Source of the DNA: an uncultured Oscillospiraceae bacterium
GTDB taxonomy: Bacteria; Bacillota; Clostridia; Oscillospirales; Oscillospiraceae
Length of the DNA: 7,953 nucleotides
Assembly (NCBI GenBank): GCA_934661715.1
Contig: CAKUJL010000061.1
Coordinates: forward strand, 1-7,953
Direction of reading: 5' to 3'
The position numbers and the translations under genes are program-made. Of this stretch, positions 1 through 7,953 are shown piece by piece (the stretch's first letter is position 1; every line of letters begins with the position of its first letter). Below the pieces are notes generated by a model. The model did not search any database. It was not told where the DNA came from and saw only the letters and a program-made list of their open reading frames with translations.

Positions 1-3000
1 TTCAAAGCCGAGAATTTTGCTCGACGTGAAGATGGACATCGTTTCCTGATCGTCCAGCGGGATCTTCTGCGCGTCGACGCCCGTCAGGTCCTCGAGCATC
101 CGGATCATCGTCGGGTCATCGTGGCCCAGCATGTCGAGCTTCAGGAGGTTTTCCTCCATCGAGTGGTATTCAAAATGCGTCGTGATCCACTCGGAATCCT
201 TGTCGTCCGCCGGATGCTGCACGGGGCAGAAGTCCCAGATCTCGTTTTCCTGCGGGATGACGACGAGGCCACCCGGATGCTGGCCCGTGGTGCGCTTGAC
301 GTCCACGCAGCCGGAGGCCAGCCGGTTTTCTTCTGCCTTGCTGACGGTCATGTTCCGCTCGGCAAGGTATTTTTTGACGTAGCCGTAGGCCGTTTTCTCG
401 GCGACGGTGCCGATCGTTCCGGCTCTGAAGACATGGTCGGAGCCGAACATCTCCACGCAGTAGGCGTGCGCTCTTGCCTGATACTCGCCGGAGAAGTTGA
501 GGTCGATATCCGGGACCTTGTCGCCGCCGAAGCCGAGGAACGTTTCAAACGGAATATTGAACCCGTCCTTGTCGAACGCGGAACCGCACTTCGGGCACAC
601 GGCGTCCGGAAGATCCGCGCCGCAGGCGCAGTCCGCGGGAACCTCGAAAGTCGTAAACTGGCACTTGGGACACCGGTAGTGCGGCGGGAAGGAGTTGACC
701 TCGGTGATGCCCGACATGAAGGCCACGATCGACGAGCCAACCGAACCACGCGAGCCGACCAGATATCCGTGCTCGAGCGAGTTCTGAACGAGCTTCTGCG
801 CGGACATGTAGATGACGTCGTAATGGCAGGAAATAATGTCGTGCATCTCCGTGTCGACGCGCTTTTGAATGAGCTCGGGCGGATTTTCGCCGTAGAGCCG
901 GTGGAGCTTTCCGTAGACGAGCGCCTTGAGGTCTTCAACGGAATTTTCGATTTTCGGCGCAAAGAGGTTATGCGGCACCGGCCGCACCGTCTCGCACCAG
1001 TCGGCGATCATGTTCGTGTTTTTGACCACGACCTCGTAGGCCTTTTCCGCGCCCAGGTACGAAAATTCCTCGAGCATTTCGTCGGTGGTCTTGAAGTAGA
1101 TCGGAAGCGGCTTGTCCGCGTCCGGCATCTGCTTGGTGGCAAGCAGGATGTGGCGGTAAATTTCGTCCTCGGGGTCGAGGAAATGTACGTCTCCGGTCGC
1201 ACAAACGGGCTTTCCGAGCTCGTCTCCGAGCTTTACGATCGTGCGGTTGAAGTTCCGCAGGTCTTCTTCACTCTCAGCCATGCCCTTTTCCAGCATGAAG
1301 CGGTTGTTGCAGATGGGCTGGATCTCCAGATAGTCGTAGAACGACGCGATGCGCTTGAGTTCGCGCCAGCTCTTGTGGTTGATGACCGCCTGAAAGAGCT
1401 CTCCGGCCTCGCACGCAGAGCCGATGATCAGACCCTCGCGCCAGCGAAGAAGCTCGGACTTCGGCATGATGGGCACGCGCTTGAAGTATTTGAGATTGCC
1501 GTAGGAGATCAGCCGGTAGAGATTGCGCAGGCCGATGGAGTTTTTGGCGAGCACGATGATGTGCTTGGCACGCCGGTCAAAGATCCGGCCGCCCGCGCGA
1601 AGCGACTCCATTTTGGGATTGACGGCGGACAGCGTGTGGATGCCCTGCTCATCTAACATCTTCCAGAAGCGCATCATCGCGTAGCCGCAGGTGATGGCGT
1701 CGTCGGAGGCGCGGTGGTGGTTGAAGTCCGGCAGACTCAGGGCGTCGGCGACGATGTTGAGCTTGTATTTTCCAAGATCCGGCATCAGGTTCTGCGCGAG
1801 AATGAGCGTGTCGACATAGGTCGGCTGGAAGGGGATATCGAGCCGTTCGCACGCGGCTGTCACGAAGCCAATGTCAAAATCCGCGTTGTGGGCGCAGAGC
1901 GGGCGGTTTCCGACGAAGTCGAGGAATTTCGGCAGCACCTCCTCGATCGTGGGAGCGCCCTCCAGCATTTTATCGGTGATGCCGGTGAGCTCAATGATCT
2001 TGGGAAGAAGCTTCCGCCCCGGCGCGACGAAGGTCTGGAAGGTGTCGATGACCTTGTCGCGCTGCATGATGGCCGCACCGATCTCGATGATGGTGTCGTG
2101 CTGGGACGACAGACCTGTGGTCTCGAGGTCAAAGGCGACGTATTCGTCGTCGAAGCCGGCGTCCAGACTTCCGTGCACGGCGATGCGGTCGTCCACGTCG
2201 TTGACGTAGTAGCCCTCGCAGCCGTAGAGGATTTTGATGTTTTTCGCCGAGTGCATCGCGTTCGGGAACGACTGCGCCCCGCCGTGGTCGGTGATGGCGA
2301 TGGCCTTGTGGCCCCAGCTCTCGGCGCGTTTGATGACGTTGCGGTCCGGCCCCGCCTTCGGGAAGACGGAAGTCAAAGCGTCCATCGACGACATGTTCGT
2401 GTGCAGATGCAGCTCGACGCGTTTTTCGGGCGCGGTGTCGGCTCTCGCGGGCGCGGAGAATTTCATGATAGCGTTCGGCTGCATGACCATTTCATTGTCG
2501 TACCGGTCAAAGGTCATCTTGCCCTGAATTTTGACCCACATGCCGGGCTTTATCTCGGACAGAATCGGCTTTGCCTTGTCGTTCTCCATGAACTGGTTGA
2601 TGCGCACCGAGCTTGTGTAGTCCGTCACGTCGAAGCTCACGACCCACGCGTTGCGCTTTTTGAGCTCCTTGTGGTTGACGGCGAAGACCTTGCCCGCCAC
2701 GACCACGCGGTACATGTCGAGATTCAGATCCTTCATCGCCACGACCTCGCCGCCGAACGGACGGCCGAAGATCAGATCGCCAGACGGAGCCTGCGGCGAA
2801 GACGAAGAAGACTTCTTTGCCGCTTCCTTCACCTGCACCGCCGGGACCTGCGCCATCGCTTCGCGCCGGATTCTGGCCGTCTCGTCAAAAAGGGCTCGTC
2901 CTTCCAAAGCGCTGTGCGCGGTGATCTCGATTTCGGGCGCAGTGCCGAACCTTGCTTTCAGGAAATTCTGCGCCTTCGGGATGTGCGGCTCCAGATCCGC

Positions 3001-3378
3001 TTTTCCGTTCGCGGGCAGATGGATGGTGAGCTTGTTATCTAGCAGCTCGTATTTCGCGCCCGCCAGACTGCCCGCGGCAGGGGAGTAGGCCCGGATGAAG
3101 ACCTGCGCCAGATCGCGAAAATCCATCTGCGAAAGCAGCGTCTCCGGAAAGCGGAGATTTACCTCCACGCGGCGCAGGCCGTACTGCGATTGCAGCGCGG
3201 CCTCTAAATTCGCTTCGTCCTTTCGCGTGAGATAGGTTTCACTGAAGAGCCAGAGCGTCAGCGTCCGGTCTTCCTTTGAGAGCTCGGCGTGCTCAATGAT
3301 CAGCGTGTCGAGCTTTCCCGCAAGGGCTTCGTCTGGTATGAAATTGCAGAAAAGATGGTCAAACGGTAAATTCTGCAT
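1..3378 (-). CDS. polC: DNA polymerase III PolC-type alpha subunit (3' end beyond window)
   Basis: Replicative DNA polymerase of Gram-positive bacteria, which copies chromosomal DNA and proofreads it in the cytoplasm. The frame is open without a stop for 1126 codons from the ATG at 3378 to the window edge. PolC is usually about 1400-1450 residues, so roughly 300 C-terminal residues lie outside. Domains in order: N-terminal domain (1-185); a Ser/Pro-rich linker with five serines (190-194); OB fold (about 220-302); first half of the PHP domain with HLH (H324, H326) and TDH (D364, H365); an inserted DnaQ-like 3'-5' exonuclease with DLE (D417, E419), HNADFD (D502) and HRASDD (H555, D560), all catalytic residues present; second PHP half with GDVH (D730, H732); then the polymerase with GSRGS (875-879), six zinc-finger-type cysteines (903-931) and the catalytic aspartates D957, D959 (PDIDLNF) and D1082 (KLDMLGHDD). 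The start is preceded by GAGG with 7-base spacing. It follows ispG after a 166-base gap holding a large palindrome. Identification is secure. Confidence 0.98.
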   Translation of the reverse strand, partial: MQNLPFDHLFCNFIPDEALAGKLDTLIIEHAELSKEDRTLTLWLFSETYLTRKDEANLEAALQSQYGLRRVEVNLRFPETLLSQMDFRDLAQVFIRAYSPAAGSLAGAKYELLDNKLTIHLPANGKADLEPHIPKAQNFLKARFGTAPEIEITAHSALEGRALFDETARIRREAMAQVPAVQVKEAAKKSSSSSPQAPSGDLIFGRPFGGEVVAMKDLNLDMYRVVVAGKVFAVNHKELKKRNAWVVSFDVTDYTSSVRINQFMENDKAKPILSEIKPGMWVKIQGKMTFDRYDNEMVMQPNAIMKFSAPARADTAPEKRVELHLHTNMSSMDALTSVFPKAGPDRNVIKRAESWGHKAIAITDHGGAQSFPNAMHSAKNIKILYGCEGYYVNDVDDRIAVHGSLDAGFDDEYVAFDLETTGLSSQHDTIIEIGAAIMQRDKVIDTFQTFVAPGRKLLPKIIELTGITDKMLEGAPTIEEVLPKFLDFVGNRPLCAHNADFDIGFVTAACERLDIPFQPTYVDTLILAQNLMPDLGKYKLNIVADALSLPDFNHHRASDDAITCGYAMMRFWKMLDEQGIHTLSAVNPKMESLRAGGRIFDRRAKHIIVLAKNSIGLRNLYRLISYGNLKYFKRVPIMPKSELLRWREGLIIGSACEAGELFQAVINHKSWRELKRIASFYDYLEIQPICNNRFMLEKGMAESEEDLRNFNRTIVKLGDELGKPVCATGDVHFLDPEDEIYRHILLATKQMPDADKPLPIYFKTTDEMLEEFSYLGAEKAYEVVVKNTNMIADWCETVRPVPHNLFAPKIENSVEDLKALVYGKLHRLYGENPPELIQKRVDTEMHDIISCHYDVIYMSAQKLVQNSLEHGYLVGSRGSVGSSIVAFMSGITEVNSFPPHYRCPKCQFTTFEVPADCACGADLPDAVCPKCGSAFDKDGFNIPFETFLGFGGDKVPDIDLNFSGEYQARAHAYCVEMFGSDHVFRAGTIGTVAEKTAYGYVKKYLAERNMTVSKAEENRLASGCVDVKRTTGQHPGGLVVIPQENEIWDFCPVQHPADDKDSEWITTHFEYHSMEENLLKLDMLGHDDPTMIRMLEDLTGVDAQKIPLDDQETMSIFTSSKILGFE

Positions 3379-3385
3379 GAATAAT

Positions 3386-3389
3386 CCTC
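3386..3389 (-). promoter_or_regulatory. Ribosome binding site of polC
   Basis: On the minus strand GAGG (within CGAGGAT) lies 7 bases before the ATG at 3378. It supports this start, and the encoded N-terminus (MQNLPFDHLF) begins a full N-terminal domain. I saw no convincing -35/-10 pair in the short stretch between the palindrome and this site, so polC has no visible promoter of its own. Confidence 0.7.
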
Positions 3390-3416
3390 GTGATATGTAC
3401 GGTTCGTGCACAGAAA

Positions 3417-3486
3417 GGGCGGACAGAGGCGTCCGCCCCTACAAAGGCGGGCGCGTGTATGTAGGGGCGGACGACCCTGTCCGCCC
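3417..3486. repeat. Compound palindrome (REP/MITE-like) in the ispG-polC gap
   Basis: Two 27-base arms, 3417-3443 and 3460-3486, are reverse complements of each other at 25 of 27 positions, separated by a 16-base loop. Each arm is itself a small palindrome: gggcggac pairs with gtccgccc across a 6-base loop (agaggc in the first arm, gaccct in the second). The element can therefore fold as one long hairpin or as two short ones. It fills the middle of the 166-base gap 3379-3544, which otherwise holds only the polC ribosome binding site. No clear run of T follows it on the minus strand (only CCCTTTCTG), so it is a poor intrinsic terminator. Its shape suits a dispersed palindromic repeat. That it occurs elsewhere in the genome is inference. 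It may affect RNA stability or readthrough into polC. Confidence 0.85.
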
Positions 3487-3544
3487 GCGGAAAAATGTCA
3501 GAAATACGGAAACCTCCGGCGAATACGAACCGCAAATGATTGGG

Positions 3545-4582
<1,038 letters not shown>

Positions 4583-4587
4583 TTGTA

Positions 4588-4595
4588 TCACCTTT
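4588..4595 (-). promoter_or_regulatory. Ribosome binding site of ispG, overlapping the rseP stop
   Basis: The minus strand reads AAAGGTGA, 5 bases before the ATG at 4582. Its first two bases belong to the TAA stop of rseP. It decides the ispG start against longer in-frame extensions reaching into rseP, and it suggests that ribosomes finishing rseP can reinitiate on ispG. Confidence 0.85.
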
Positions 4596-5649
4596 ATGTG
4601 AAAAGTTTCCAGATATCCCGGAAGGTCACGAACGCCATGAAGCTCAGAAGCAGCACCATGCCCGCCGCGTGGACAAACGCCTCGTATTTGGCCGGAATTT
4701 TCTTCTTCGTGAGCGCGGTAAAGACGGCGCTTACCAGCAGCAGGAAGATCCGCCCGCCATCCAGGGCCGGAAGCGGCAGCATGTTCATGACGGCGAGGTT
4801 GATGGCGATGAACGCGCCGAGGTAAAACACGCTCTCGAGTCCGTCGCGCACGGTCTCGGCCTGACTGCCGACCTCGGAGATCGTTGACACAATGCCCACG
4901 GGGCCCGACATATCGTCTACCGAGACAAGGCCGGAGACGAGGTCTTCCAGACTCATCCACACCATGCGGGCAAAGTCCAGACTCGTGTACCAGCTGTATT
5001 TCAGGCAGGTCAGAACCCCGCCCGGCTCGGAGCCAAAATACAGGCCGTATTTGTAGCTCTGCTCGCCGTCCACGGTGTAAAGCTGCGGCTTCATTTCAAA
5101 ATCATGCAGTTCCACAAGCTGCCCATCGCGCTTCACGACGACGTCGTAGACGCCGGTTTTATTGCGCGACAGGAGCGTGCCGACGTCGGAGTAGAGGTAG
5201 ACTCTGCGCCCGTCGATCTTGTAGAGCTCGTCGCCTTCCTGAAGTCCTTCGCTCGATTCCAGCGGGCAGCCCTCAAAAAAGCCGCTGATGATGGGCGCCG
5301 CGTAGGACGCCGCGCCGGTGTAGAGGATGACGATGGCGAGAAAGCCCGCGAGGTAGTTCATAAACGAACCCGCCGCGAGGATGATGAGCCGCCGCCACCA
5401 GCTTTTCTGCGGGAAGGCTCTGGGATTGTCGGATTCCTCGTCTTCTCCCTCCATCGCGCAGAAGCCGCCGATGGGAATGGCGCGAAGCGAATAGGTCGTC
5501 TCGCCCTTTTTCTTCTGCCACAGAACGGGGCCCATGCAGATCGAAAACTCGTTGACCTGCACGTCCAGCGCCTTCGCCGCGGCAAAATGGCCGAGCTCGT
5601 GGATGAAGATCAGAAAGCCAAACATCAGAATTGCGATCAGAATATACAT
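4594..5649 (-). CDS. rseP: RIP metalloprotease RseP (site-2 protease family, M50)
   Basis: Intramembrane zinc protease that cuts transmembrane segments, classically of anti-sigma factors and remnant signal peptides (called RasP in Bacillus). With the ATG at 5649 it has 351 residues. The first membrane segment holds the zinc motif HELGH (H17, E18, H21). A second segment (about 88-112) contains GSFMNYLAGF. A single PDZ-like region spans about 115-190, fitting the one-PDZ Gram-positive form rather than the two-PDZ E. coli form. NMLPLPALDGGR (289-300) supplies the third zinc ligand D297, followed by C-terminal membrane segments (about 300-312 and 328-343). A TTG at 5673 would add eight residues (MIAGDADF), but the ATG has AGGTGA 10 bases upstream and gives the usual M-x-ILIAI beginning. 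It lies 35 bases after dxr and 11 before ispG. The substrate cannot be told from the sequence. Confidence 0.97.
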   Translation of the reverse strand: MYILIAILMFGFLIFIHELGHFAAAKALDVQVNEFSICMGPVLWQKKKGETTYSLRAIPIGGFCAMEGEDEESDNPRAFPQKSWWRRLIILAAGSFMNYLAGFLAIVILYTGAASYAAPIISGFFEGCPLESSEGLQEGDELYKIDGRRVYLYSDVGTLLSRNKTGVYDVVVKRDGQLVELHDFEMKPQLYTVDGEQSYKYGLYFGSEPGGVLTCLKYSWYTSLDFARMVWMSLEDLVSGLVSVDDMSGPVGIVSTISEVGSQAETVRDGLESVFYLGAFIAINLAVMNMLPLPALDGGRIFLLLVSAVFTALTKKKIPAKYEAFVHAAGMVLLLSFMAFVTFRDIWKLFT

Positions 5650-5659
5650 AAAATCAGCA

Positions 5660-5665
5660 TCACCT
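5660..5665 (-). promoter_or_regulatory. Ribosome binding site of rseP
   Basis: The minus strand carries AGGTGA 10 bases before the ATG at 5649, a slightly long but usable spacing. It lies downstream of the alternative TTG at 5673. That TTG has only a weak AGGTAA about 13 bases ahead, spanning the dxr stop. The site therefore favours the ATG. Confidence 0.7.
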
Positions 5666-5684
5666 GCGATCAAAAAATGCGAAG

Positions 5685-6833
5685 TTACCTGCCGGAAACC
5701 GACCAGACCAATTCCCGCGCCGCTTTGTCGGCGTTTAAGATATCGCGCAGCTTCGGATTTTCCGTCGAGGGAAGCTCCATCGCGCGGGCGACGAACTCGG
5801 AAATGTCGTAAAAGCCGATTTTGTCCTGCAAGTACAGGGCCACGGCCTCTTCGTTGGCCGCGTTCATGGCTGCGCAGACCGTGCCGCCGCGTCTGGCCGC
5901 CTCTTTTGCAAGGCGGAAGCAGTCAAAGCTCGCTTCGTCGATCCTAGCGAACGTCAAGGGCGGGCAGGACAGAAGATCGAGCGCGGGCGCGGGATTTTCC
6001 TTCCGCTCGGGATACGTCAAAGCAAGACCGATCGGAATGCGCATATCGGGAGCGCCCAGCTGCGCCATTACCGCGCCGTCCGTGAACTCGACCATCGAGT
6101 GGACGATCGACTGCCGGTGAATGACCGCCGTGACCTGCTCCAGGGGAAGGTCATACAGCCGCATGGCCTCGATGATTTCGAGTCCTTTGTTCATAAGCGT
6201 GGCGCAGTCGACGGTGATCTTCGGGCCCATTTTCCAGTTGGGGTGGCGCAGGGCGTCGGCCTTTTTCATGTTGGACAGCTGCTCTCTCGTCATGCCGTAG
6301 AAGGGGCCGCCGGAGCAGGTTAAAATGAGCCGTTTGATCTGCCGCTTGTCGCGGTTTCCCATCAGGCACTGAAAAATCGCCGAGTGCTCGGAGTCGACGG
6401 GAATAATTTCCGCGCCATACTTTCTGGCCTGCTCCATAACGAGCGCACCTGCGCAGACGAGCGTTTCCTTGTTGGCAAGCGCGATGCGCTTTTTTTCGCG
6501 GATGGCGGCAAGCGTGGGCTTTAAGCCGACCATGCCAGAGACCGCCGTGACGACGGTGTCCGCTTCCGGAAGACTTGCCGCCGTGATAAGACCCTCGAGC
6601 CCGAGCACGACTGTTATATTCATATCCGAAAGACGCGTCTTTAATTCCTTGTAAGCGGATTCACTCATCATTCCGGCGAGCTTCGGCCTGAATTTCCGGC
6701 ACTGCGCCTCCATTTGATCGACGTCCCGGTTCGCGGTCAGGGCGGCGATCTGAATGCCGAGTTTTTCCGCAACGTCGAGCGTCTGCCGGCCAATGGAGCC
6801 CGTGGAGCCCAGAACAGAAATGCAATGGCTCAT
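5685..6833 (-). CDS. dxr: 1-deoxy-D-xylulose 5-phosphate reductoisomerase
   Basis: First committed enzyme of the MEP pathway. It rearranges and reduces DXP to 2-C-methylerythritol 4-phosphate with NADPH and a divalent metal, in the cytoplasm, and is the target of fosmidomycin. The 382-residue length is normal. The N-terminal Rossmann domain begins with the NADPH loop GSTGSIG (9-15), and ANKETLV lies at 120-126. The metal ligands are D147 and E149 in PVDSEHSAIF, and E219 in MNKGLEII. Substrate-binding CSGGPF (173-178), HPNW (197-200) and N215/K216 are present. MAQLGAPDMRIP (256-267) is typical, as is the helical C-terminal domain with AAMNAANEEAV (321-331). The start ATG overlaps the cdsA stop as ATGA and has GGAGG 7 bases before it, which implies translational coupling. 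With ispG in the same run of genes it feeds IPP supply for the neighbouring UppS. Confidence 0.98.
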   Translation of the reverse strand: MSHCISVLGSTGSIGRQTLDVAEKLGIQIAALTANRDVDQMEAQCRKFRPKLAGMMSESAYKELKTRLSDMNITVVLGLEGLITAASLPEADTVVTAVSGMVGLKPTLAAIREKKRIALANKETLVCAGALVMEQARKYGAEIIPVDSEHSAIFQCLMGNRDKRQIKRLILTCSGGPFYGMTREQLSNMKKADALRHPNWKMGPKITVDCATLMNKGLEIIEAMRLYDLPLEQVTAVIHRQSIVHSMVEFTDGAVMAQLGAPDMRIPIGLALTYPERKENPAPALDLLSCPPLTFARIDEASFDCFRLAKEAARRGGTVCAAMNAANEEAVALYLQDKIGFYDISEFVARAMELPSTENPKLRDILNADKAARELVWSVSGR

Positions 6834-7639
6834 AAGATCGCCTCCGCAAGATAGAGCATGGCCAGAACGACCGGGGCGATGAAAAGCGTCGAGTCAAATC
6901 GGTCGAGCATACCGCCGTGCGTCAAAAACAGATGGCTGTAGTCCTTCACGCCGACCTCGCGCTTGATGAGGCTCGTGGTGAGGTCGCCGAGCTGGCCGAA
7001 GAGATTGGCTACCACGCCGATGACGGCCAGATACCAGAGCGGCATGGAAAAAGACCACACGGCCTTTTCGATAAGACCGAGGATCACCATGCCGATCGCG
7101 CTTCCAACCGGGCCGCAGAGAAAGCCGGAAATGGTCTTGTTCGGCGAAACGTAGGGAGAAAGCTTCTTTCCGCCGAAGGCCATGCCGCCGAGCATGGAAG
7201 CAGAGTCTCCCACGAACGCCACGACGAACGGCATCAGCACCAGCACCTTTCCCGTCTGCCGCAGAACGGTGATCGCGCTGTACATGAGCGGGAATGCGAC
7301 GCCCGCCAGCATACAGAGCGTCACGTCCGTAAACGGCATCGCGCCCTCTTTTCCGTGCATCAAGACGGCGATCAGGCAAAGCCCGGTCAGAAGCGCGAAC
7401 GCCGCGACCGGAATGACCACGGCCGAAAGCTGCACGCCAATCACGCACGCAAGCGCCGACAAGATCGTCAGCACGTACACGATGGGAAGCTTTGTTCTGC
7501 ACGCCGTGTGGATGAGCTCATACGCGGCAATTCCCGCGATGAGGCAGACAAGCACCGTCGTCGCCACCGGCGGCAGCGCCAGCAAGATAACGAGCAGCGC
7601 CGGAACACCGACCGCCGCAACGAGTAATCTCTGTTTCAT
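6830..7639 (-). CDS. cdsA: Phosphatidate cytidylyltransferase (CDP-diglyceride synthase)
   Basis: Membrane enzyme that joins CTP and phosphatidic acid to give CDP-diacylglycerol, the precursor of phosphatidylglycerol, cardiolipin and other phospholipids. It has 269 residues, the normal size, with about eight hydrophobic segments spread over residues 5-265. The family signature occupies residues 223-247: SLIKREVGVKD, then THGGMLDR, with K226-R227, K232-D233, H241-G242-G243 and D246-R247 conserved. Upstream lie GDSASMLGGMAFG (144-156), corresponding to the usual DTGAYFxGRxFG-type stretch, then SPYVSPNKTISG (161-172) and GQLGD (215-219). The ATG start overlaps the uppS stop (ATGA) and has GGAGG 6 bases upstream. 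Its stop in turn overlaps the dxr start. The uppS-cdsA pairing is very common in bacteria and links cell-wall carrier lipid to phospholipid synthesis. Confidence 0.97.
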   Translation of the reverse strand: MKQRLLVAAVGVPALLVILLALPPVATTVLVCLIAGIAAYELIHTACRTKLPIVYVLTILSALACVIGVQLSAVVIPVAAFALLTGLCLIAVLMHGKEGAMPFTDVTLCMLAGVAFPLMYSAITVLRQTGKVLVLMPFVVAFVGDSASMLGGMAFGGKKLSPYVSPNKTISGFLCGPVGSAIGMVILGLIEKAVWSFSMPLWYLAVIGVVANLFGQLGDLTTSLIKREVGVKDYSHLFLTHGGMLDRFDSTLFIAPVVLAMLYLAEAIL

Positions 7640-7953
7640 TTCACACCTCCGAAGCGCCTGTCGCGCGACTGGTAGGATACGATCGCCTTTTTGAGCTCTT
7701 CTTCGTCAAAATCGGGCCAGAGCACGTCGGTGAAATAGTATTCGGAATACGCCGACTGCCAGAGAAGAAAGTTTGACGTGCGAATTTCGCCCGAGGGCCG
7801 GACGATGAGCTCGGGGTCGGGGATGCCCGCGGTGTCGAGCAGGCCGGAGAACAGCGATTCCGTCAAATCCTCGGGTTTCGCTTCCCCGCTTGCGCAGAGC
7901 GCGGCAAATTTCCGCGCGGCTCTTACAATTTCGTCGCGGCCGCCGTAGTTGAT
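7636..7953 (-). CDS. uppS: Isoprenyl transferase / undecaprenyl diphosphate synthase (5' end beyond window)
   Basis: Cis-prenyltransferase that adds IPP units to farnesyl diphosphate to make the C55 lipid carrier for peptidoglycan and other wall polymers. Only the last 105 codons are in the window; the frame is open through the right edge. The family is about 230-260 residues, so more than half, including the catalytic N-terminal aspartate loop, is outside. Visible motifs are INYGGRDEIV at the edge (counterpart of LNYGGRxEI) and PDPELIVRPSGEIRTSNFLL followed by WQSAYSEYYFTDVLWPDF. These contain the two arginines and the serine that bind the IPP diphosphate (R-x-x-G-E-x-R-x-S). The end, RDRRFGGVK, is typical. 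The residue after the first arginine is proline, where threonine is more usual; this looks like lineage variation. The stop overlaps the cdsA start by 4 bases. UppS is favoured over a short-chain cis-prenyltransferase because of the neighbours. Confidence 0.95.
   Translation of the reverse strand: MNYGGRDEIVRAARKFAALCASGEAKPEDLTESLFSGLLDTAGIPDPELIVRPSGEIRTSNFLLWQSAYSEYYFTDVLWPDFDEEELKKAIVSYQSRDRRFGGVK

Noticed and set aside
121..1656. Long plus-strand open frame of 511 codons
   Set aside because: It is exactly codon-aligned with polC on the other strand and stays open because polC here avoids TTA, CTA and TCA codons. It ends where polC uses a TTA leucine. The translation shows no recognisable family, while the minus strand shows full PolC motifs.
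1714..3042. Plus-strand open frame of 442 codons
   Set aside because: It is also codon-aligned with polC and ends at a polC CTA leucine codon (3040-3042). It is rich in Arg, Asp, His and Val, as expected for the antisense of a GC-rich gene.
3417..3486. Intrinsic transcription terminator after ispG
   Set aside because: The stem is strong, but on the minus strand it is followed by CCCTTTCTG rather than a T-run, so terminator activity is not supported.
4583..4960. N-terminal extension of ispG by about 126 codons
   Set aside because: It overlaps the rseP coding region in another frame. The homologous IspG part begins at the ATG at 4582, which has a strong ribosome binding site.
6917..7627. Plus-strand open frame of 236 codons opposite cdsA
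   Set aside because: Its composition is very rich in Arg, His, Asp, Glu and Gln, typical of the complement of a hydrophobic membrane-protein gene. No family is recognisable.

Overview
This window is an ordinary but well-preserved housekeeping block. All six genes lie on the minus strand, so they are read from the right end to the left. In transcription order they are: the 3' part of uppS (undecaprenyl diphosphate synthase, cut by the right edge), cdsA (CDP-diglyceride synthase), dxr (DXP reductoisomerase), rseP (site-2 zinc metalloprotease), ispG (HMB-PP synthase) and polC (Gram-positive replicative DNA polymerase III alpha, cut by the left edge after 1126 codons). No RNA gene, insertion sequence, CRISPR array or phage gene was seen.

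Organism: PolC, which carries a proofreading exonuclease inside its PHP domain, is typical of Firmicutes and relatives. The gene order uppS-cdsA-dxr-rseP-ispG-polC is the common one in Clostridia. The DNA is clearly GC-rich and the coding strand rarely uses TTA, CTA or TCA. A compound palindrome of a kind I associate with GC-rich gut Clostridia sits before polC. I infer a GC-rich member of Clostridia, perhaps Oscillospiraceae-like. The lineage is inference only.

Layout: positions 3545-7953 are packed tightly. uppS/cdsA and cdsA/dxr share 4-base ATGA overlaps, dxr and rseP are 35 bases apart, and rseP and ispG are 11 bases apart. Each start has a clear Shine-Dalgarno sequence, so this looks like one transcription unit with translational coupling. 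A 166-base gap (3379-3544) then separates ispG from polC. It holds a 70-base nested palindrome, the only notable non-coding structure in the window.

How the genes fit together: Dxr and IspG are an early and a late enzyme of the MEP pathway, which makes IPP and DMAPP. UppS condenses IPP onto farnesyl diphosphate to make the C55 carrier lipid for cell-wall synthesis. CdsA makes CDP-diacylglycerol, the phospholipid precursor. RseP cleaves substrates within the membrane. These five are an envelope and isoprenoid group. PolC is the replication enzyme placed downstream. I looked for an undescribed system and found none. The points worth a second look are the palindrome, a six-cysteine zinc-finger region in PolC, and a few start-site and residue details.
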